A stretch of DNA of 25,334 bases, from the IMG/VR virus record IMGVR_UViG_3300046007_007079, positions 1-25,334 of that record; one strand, 5' to 3'. The notes under the pieces are model-generated. The model saw only the letters and a program-made list of their open reading frames with translations. It made no database searches and had not been told where the DNA came from. The translations under genes were made by a program, and so were the position numbers. Below, piece after piece: positions 21,267 to 25,334 of the stretch. The stretch comes from a virus. The number at the start of each line of letters is the position of its first letter. Within the stretch, counting starts at the first letter, position 1.

Positions 21267-23841
21267 TATTTTAAACGATAAAGACTTCTCATCTAAATTT
21301 GATAATTTAGATTTAGGATTGCATGGCGTTAGACTTCCAGAGTTTAGCATTGAGTCCTCAACAAAAAGACACCTCAATCTTAGTGAAGATGTTTCGAATT
21401 ATGATTTTCTTAGAGCTTTAGCTTTGAATGGGTTTAAAGATCTAAAAATAGATAAAAATCTACCAGAATATAAAAAATATGTAGATCGTGCTAAATATGA
21501 GCTTGAAACACTAAAAGAGCTTGGATTTATTGATTATATTTTACTTGTATGGGATGTTATTAACTTTTGCAAGATGCATAATATTCCAGTTGGTCTTGGT
21601 AGAGGTTCAGCCGCTGGATCTCTAATTCTGTACCTTGTAGGAGTCACAAGGATCGATCCAGTTAAATATAACCTTTATTTCGAAAGATTTATATCCAAGA
21701 TTCGAGCTAAAAAGCAGGTTGTTGATGGAATAACCTATCTAGATGGTAGTTTAATGTGTGACGTAGATCTTGATATTTGTTATTATAATCGTCATAAAGT
21801 ATTAGAATATCTAGAGACTAAATTTAAAGGCAAAACTAGCAAGATTTTAACGCTTAATACTCTTAGCGGTAAACTGCTAATAAAAGAATGTGGTAAGATT
21901 ATTGGTGAAAAGACAGAGGAAGAAATGACTACAATATCGTCTTTAATTCCAAAAATATTTGGTCAAGTAAAAGATATTACAACTGCATATGACGAAGTAT
22001 CTAAATTTAAAGAATGGTGCGATGAAAATAAAGAGATATATCAAATTGCTCTAAAGCTAAGAGATTTAATTAAAAATAAGGGTGTTCATCCATCTGGAGT
22101 TTTGTTATCTTATGATGATCTAGAAAAAGTATGCCCAACAGAATTTTCTTCTGATAAAGAACCAGTCTCAAGTTTTGATATGAATTGGGTAAGCCTATTT
22201 AATATTAAATTGGATATCTTAGGCTTAAGAAGCGTTTCTGTTGTAGATGATGTCTGTAAAAATATTGGAATAAAAGTTCAAGATATTGATCTGAATGATG
22301 TATCAATTTATCAAAACCTTCAAGATCTAAAATCTCCACATGGACTATTTCAGATTGAAGCAGATACGAACTTTAAAGTCTGTCAAAAAGTAAAGCCTAA
22401 AAATCTCGAAGAACTTAGCGGAGTTTTAGCTCTAGCAAGACCAGGCGCATTACAATTTGTTGATAAGTATGCCAAGTATACAAACACAGGTGATTACGAA
22501 GGTATTCATCCATTTTTTGATGATATCTTAAAGCAAACTGGTGGCGTTGCTCTTTATCAAGAGCAGTTAATGCAAATGGCACATAAAATTGGTTTTGATC
22601 TTGATGAAGCAGAAATCTTAAGAAGAATTGTAGGTAAAAAGAAAATCGATGAGATTAAATCTTGGCAAAAGAAGATTGATGCAAAAATAAAACAAAATAA
22701 ATTACCAAAAGAAGTCGGTGAAATCTTATGGAAAATTATGGAGGATTCCGCAAATTATTCATTTAATAAATCACATTCACTAGCTTATGCGGCATTGGCA
22801 GCGGTAACAATTTACTTAAAATTTAATTATCCTCAACAATTCTTTTTATCTCTATTGAAGATGAGCAGAAATGAGCCAGACCCAATTGGTGAAATTTCTA
22901 AGATTCAGAAAGAGATGCATGAATTTGATATTCAACTTTTGCCACCTCATATTATTAAATCAGCAATGGATTTCTCAATTGAGGAAAAAGATATAAGATT
23001 TGGTCTACTATCAATTAAAGGCATTTCAGATAAATCAATAGAAAAATTAAATAGCTTTAGAAATAAATACTCAAATAAGTTTGAGATATTCCAAGCCGCA
23101 GAAGAAGCTGATCTAAATATTGGAGTATTATCTGCATTAATTCAAGCTGGCGCATTAAGTGGATTTAATCAATCTAGAAGTAAAATCGTACTAGAAGCAC
23201 AGCTTTGGAATATTTTAACTTCAAAAGAGAAAAAATACGCCATCTCATTTGCCGAGAAATTTGATTATGATTTAATTAAAATTATTAAACATTTAAATAA
23301 ATTTACTGACGAGAAGAATCATGTCGTTATTAAAGAGAATAGACTAAAGACTATTAAGAATAAATATGAACCATATCTACAGATATATAATCAAAATAGT
23401 AAAAGCGAAAGTTTCGCAAATTGGTATTATGAAAAGAAGCTTTTAGGATATACATATAATAAGTCATTAAAAGAAATATTCTCAGAGAAGAGAGAAAATC
23501 TAAAATATATATGCGATATTATTGAAGAGCCAGTTAATTCAAAAATAGCTTATGTTGGTCAAATTGAAGATGTCTTTACTGGGGTATCAAAAAATGAAAA
23601 GAAAACTAGATATGTTAGACTAAAAATATCTGATGAAACCGCCTCAATGAATGTTTTGATATTTAATGATAATATTGAAAATAATAAATTATTAAATAAT
23701 AAACCTTTTGAAGAAGGAAATATAGTTATAGTTAAAGGCTTAAAGAAAGATGATTGTATATTTGGAGATCTAGTCGCTATTCAAGATCAACAGATATACA
23801 TGAAACTAAATGATCTAAAGAAAATTGATAAAAATAATTGA
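21247..23841 (+). CDS. DNA polymerase III alpha, polymerase core without PHP domain
   Basis: 864-aa C-family replicative polymerase beginning just before the palm. LPEF opens the linker, PEYKKYVDRAKYELETLKELGFIDYILLVWD leads to GLGRGSAAGS (GRGS at 118-121), YNLYFERF, and the catalytic pair CDVDLDI (D174, D176). HPSGVLLS (281-288) and IKLDILGLRSV (third Asp D323) complete the palm. HGLFQIEAD, VLALARPGAL, YQEQLMQMA and FNKSHSLAYAALA are fingers and thumb-side motifs. A helix-hairpin-helix lies near 620-640 and an OB domain near 766-845 (YVGQIEDVF, MNVLIFND). About 14 extra residues lie between FERFIS-R and the catalytic Asp pair compared with E. coli DnaE. The PHP domain is encoded separately at 19208-19951. 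Confidence 0.92.
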   Translation: MKENLNNILNDKDFSSKFDNLDLGLHGVRLPEFSIESSTKRHLNLSEDVSNYDFLRALALNGFKDLKIDKNLPEYKKYVDRAKYELETLKELGFIDYILLVWDVINFCKMHNIPVGLGRGSAAGSLILYLVGVTRIDPVKYNLYFERFISKIRAKKQVVDGITYLDGSLMCDVDLDICYYNRHKVLEYLETKFKGKTSKILTLNTLSGKLLIKECGKIIGEKTEEEMTTISSLIPKIFGQVKDITTAYDEVSKFKEWCDENKEIYQIALKLRDLIKNKGVHPSGVLLSYDDLEKVCPTEFSSDKEPVSSFDMNWVSLFNIKLDILGLRSVSVVDDVCKNIGIKVQDIDLNDVSIYQNLQDLKSPHGLFQIEADTNFKVCQKVKPKNLEELSGVLALARPGALQFVDKYAKYTNTGDYEGIHPFFDDILKQTGGVALYQEQLMQMAHKIGFDLDEAEILRRIVGKKKIDEIKSWQKKIDAKIKQNKLPKEVGEILWKIMEDSANYSFNKSHSLAYAALAAVTIYLKFNYPQQFFLSLLKMSRNEPDPIGEISKIQKEMHEFDIQLLPPHIIKSAMDFSIEEKDIRFGLLSIKGISDKSIEKLNSFRNKYSNKFEIFQAAEEADLNIGVLSALIQAGALSGFNQSRSKIVLEAQLWNILTSKEKKYAISFAEKFDYDLIKIIKHLNKFTDEKNHVVIKENRLKTIKNKYEPYLQIYNQNSKSESFANWYYEKKLLGYTYNKSLKEIFSEKRENLKYICDIIEEPVNSKIAYVGQIEDVFTGVSKNEKKTRYVRLKISDETASMNVLIFNDNIENNKLLNNKPFEEGNIVIVKGLKKDDCIFGDLVAIQDQQIYMKLNDLKKIDKNN

Positions 23842-23866
23842 CATTTTTATATAGATATAGTAACAT
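23838..23866 (+). promoter_or_regulatory. Sigma70-like promoter for candidate SSB
   Basis: A perfect TTGACA (23838-23843), exactly 17 nt, then TAACAT (23861-23866), ending 8 nt before the ATG at 23875. The -35 overlaps the polymerase stop codon. The predicted transcript starts on or within 1-2 nt of the start codon. Confidence 0.62.
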
Positions 23867-23874
23867 AGATTAAT

Positions 23875-24408
23875 ATGATATCATTTTATAAACCAAATAG
23901 TAAAAATACAGGTACAGCTTGTAGTTTCAGCGTCAATGCAAAAGACGGGTCAATATGGAGTTCTTTGATAAAGCAAAGTTCATGGAACGAAGGCACAAAA
24001 ACAGGATCATTTTCCGATAATAAAGATAATCCACAAAAAAGTGCAAGAATTAAATTCTCTCCAACAGAAGTCGCTGGTTTACTAGAAACCCTAGATAAAA
24101 ATACAGAATTTTCAGCATACCACTCATCCGAACAACAAATAACTAAAATTAAATTTGCACCTTATATAAAGGATGATAAACAAGTTGGTTTCTCATATAG
24201 CGTTCAGAAGGAAAGCAAAGATAATATTGAAAATAAACAATCATACCTAATAGGCTTCTATTTTAATGAAGCGAGATTATTGAAAGAATTTTTACAATAT
24301 TCACTATCATCTATTTTTGATTCGCAAAGAGTAGAAATGATTAAGAAGATTAAAAATTCTTCAAAAGAGAAAACCTCAGAATCACAAGAAGATAGCGAAC
24401 TTTGGTAA
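23875..24408 (+). CDS. Candidate single-stranded DNA-binding protein
   Basis: 177 aa, family not certain. The body is rich in beta-forming stretches with aromatic residues (FYKPNSKNTGTACSFSV, IWSSLIKQSSW, SARIKFSPTEVAGLLE, ITKIKFAPYI, VGFSYSVQ, SYLIGFYFNEARLLKEFL). It recalls small Whirly/PC4-like ssDNA-binding folds rather than a typical OB-fold SSB. The C-terminus is a Ser/Glu/Asp-rich flexible tail ending QEDSELW, an acidic tail with a terminal aromatic. Bacterial SSB (DDDIPF) and T7 gp2.5 use such tails to bind replisome partners. It has its own strong promoter directly after the polymerase, as expected for an abundant protein. The function is inferred from context and tail. Confidence 0.6.
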   Translation: MISFYKPNSKNTGTACSFSVNAKDGSIWSSLIKQSSWNEGTKTGSFSDNKDNPQKSARIKFSPTEVAGLLETLDKNTEFSAYHSSEQQITKIKFAPYIKDDKQVGFSYSVQKESKDNIENKQSYLIGFYFNEARLLKEFLQYSLSSIFDSQRVEMIKKIKNSSKEKTSESQEDSELW

Positions 24409-24410
24409 TT

Positions 24411-25334
24411 GTGAGAAAGAAAAAGATCTTATTTCAAAGCGATTTCTCTTTGGCTAAGACTGGCTTCGGTAGAAATGCTAGAGCTTTGTTAAAATATTTA
24501 TACTCTACAGGTAAATATGATATAGTACATTACTGCTGTGGAATGACTTGGGATCATCCAGAATTTAAAAAGACTCCATGGAAATCACTTGGATCACTTC
24601 CTAATAACCAACAAGAATTAGAACAATTAAATCGAGATCCAAATTTAGCTAGGATGGCAAGTTATGGAGCGCATTTCTTAGATAGAGTTATAAATGAAGA
24701 AAAACCAGATGTATATTTCGCTGTTCAAGATATATGGGGAGTAGATTTCGCAATTGATAAACCTTGGTTTAATAAAATCGCTTCTGCTATATGGACAACT
24801 CTAGATTCTTTACCAATACTTGATTCTGCTATTAAAAATGCTCCTAGAATTAAAAATTATTGGATTTGGAGTAATTTCGCAACAAAAGCCTTACATAAAC
24901 TCGGATATAGCCATGTAAAGACTGTTCACGGATCTTTAGAAGATAAAGATTTCTATAGATTATCAGACTTTGAAAGAAATCAATTGAGAAAAAAGAATAA
25001 TATTCCACAAGATGCTTTTGTAATAGGATTCGTATTTAGAAATCAACTTAGAAAAAGCGTACCCAATCTTTTACAGGGATATAACCTTTGGAAAAAGCAA
25101 AATCCAGAGATTAAGAATACATATCTACTATTACATACCCATTGGGGCGAAGGGTGGAACATACATAAATTAGCCGCTGAGATAGGAGTAAATCCACAAG
25201 AGATATTAACAACTTATGTATGTAAAAATTGTGGAGAATATGAAGTAAAAAATTTTACTGGACAAGACTTAAATTGTAAATATTGCGGTGCAGAAAAAAG
25301 TCAAACAACTACAAATGTTGCACTAGGAGTAACA
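24411..25334 (+). CDS. GT4-like glycosyltransferase with inserted zinc ribbon (3' end outside window)
   Basis: Open from GTG 24411 to the window edge, 308 codons with no stop, so the C-terminus is missing. MRKKKILFQSDFSLAKTGFGRNARALLKYL is a typical GT-B N-terminus. EKPDVYFAVQDIW, SAIWTTLDSLPI and NYWIWSNFATKALHKLGY follow, then the interdomain stretch FVIGFVFRNQLRKSVPNLLQGY and TYLLLHTHWGEGWNI of GT4 enzymes. A zinc ribbon is inserted at C271-x2-C274 ... C289-x2-C292, after the first donor-domain strands. The donor-binding E-x7-E motif would lie beyond the edge. The gene starts 2 nt after the SSB-like stop, so it is co-transcribed with replication genes rather than with the main glycan cassette. 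Sugar and acceptor unknown. Confidence 0.8.
   Translation, partial: MRKKKILFQSDFSLAKTGFGRNARALLKYLYSTGKYDIVHYCCGMTWDHPEFKKTPWKSLGSLPNNQQELEQLNRDPNLARMASYGAHFLDRVINEEKPDVYFAVQDIWGVDFAIDKPWFNKIASAIWTTLDSLPILDSAIKNAPRIKNYWIWSNFATKALHKLGYSHVKTVHGSLEDKDFYRLSDFERNQLRKKNNIPQDAFVIGFVFRNQLRKSVPNLLQGYNLWKKQNPEIKNTYLLLHTHWGEGWNIHKLAAEIGVNPQEILTTYVCKNCGEYEVKNFTGQDLNCKYCGAEKSQTTTNVALGVT

Overview
This window looks like part of a large, AT-rich tailed-phage (Caudoviricetes-type) genome, or possibly a prophage. All recognisable genes lie on the + strand. They are packed tightly, often with 4-nt ATGA stop/start overlaps, and use the standard genetic code (TAA, TAG and TGA all serve as stops). No ribosomal, central-metabolism or transposase genes are visible. 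Host and phage genus cannot be named from the sequence. By eye the GC content is low (around 30% or below).

Layout: (1) 1-172 is the 3' part of a tmRNA (ssrA-like) cut by the left edge, followed by a zinc-finger/HNH endonuclease gene (239-790) and an unrecognised, probably virion-structural protein (809-2188). (2) 2225-12956 is a roughly 10.7-kb glycan cassette. It has seven recognisable or probable glycosyltransferases (GT4-like, GT2-like, GT17-like, galactosyltransferase-like GT-A, GT10 fucosyltransferase-like, another GT-A and a DUF4422-like protein), three methyltransferase-like proteins (one FkbM), and three nucleotide-sugar SDR enzymes including GDP-mannose 4,6-dehydratase. (3) 12983-24408 is a replication/recombination module: RecA/UvsX-like recombinase, VSR/DUF559-like nuclease, DnaB-like helicase, ThyX, zinc-less DnaG-like primase, Cas4/RecB-like nuclease, a split DNA polymerase III alpha and a candidate ssDNA-binding protein. 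Three small unknown proteins sit among them. (4) A further GT4-like glycosyltransferase with an inserted zinc ribbon starts at 24411 and runs off the right edge.

The most notable feature is the polymerase. The PHP domain is a separate gene (19208-19951) with a degenerate metal-binding motif. It is separated from the palm/fingers/OB part (21247-23841) by a PD-(D/E)XK-like nuclease, a DEDDh (DnaQ-like) proofreading exonuclease and a 71-aa protein. This is a genes-in-pieces polymerase with its exonuclease and a possible mobile nuclease lodged at the break.

A second notable feature is regulatory. At six junctions between gene blocks a sigma70-like promoter (TTGAnn, 16-18 nt, TATAAT-like) ends only 6-9 nt before the start codon, so transcription would begin almost on the initiation codon. 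Clear Shine-Dalgarno sequences are rare. This suggests leaderless or near-leaderless mRNAs as the general design, with downstream genes in each block translated by coupling.

The working model is a phage that builds much of its own replisome and synthesises an elaborate deoxyhexose-containing, probably methylated and branched glycan. No flippase, Wzy polymerase or membrane-embedded initiating transferase is visible, so cytoplasmic glycosylation of a virion protein is more consistent with the visible genes than O-antigen assembly.
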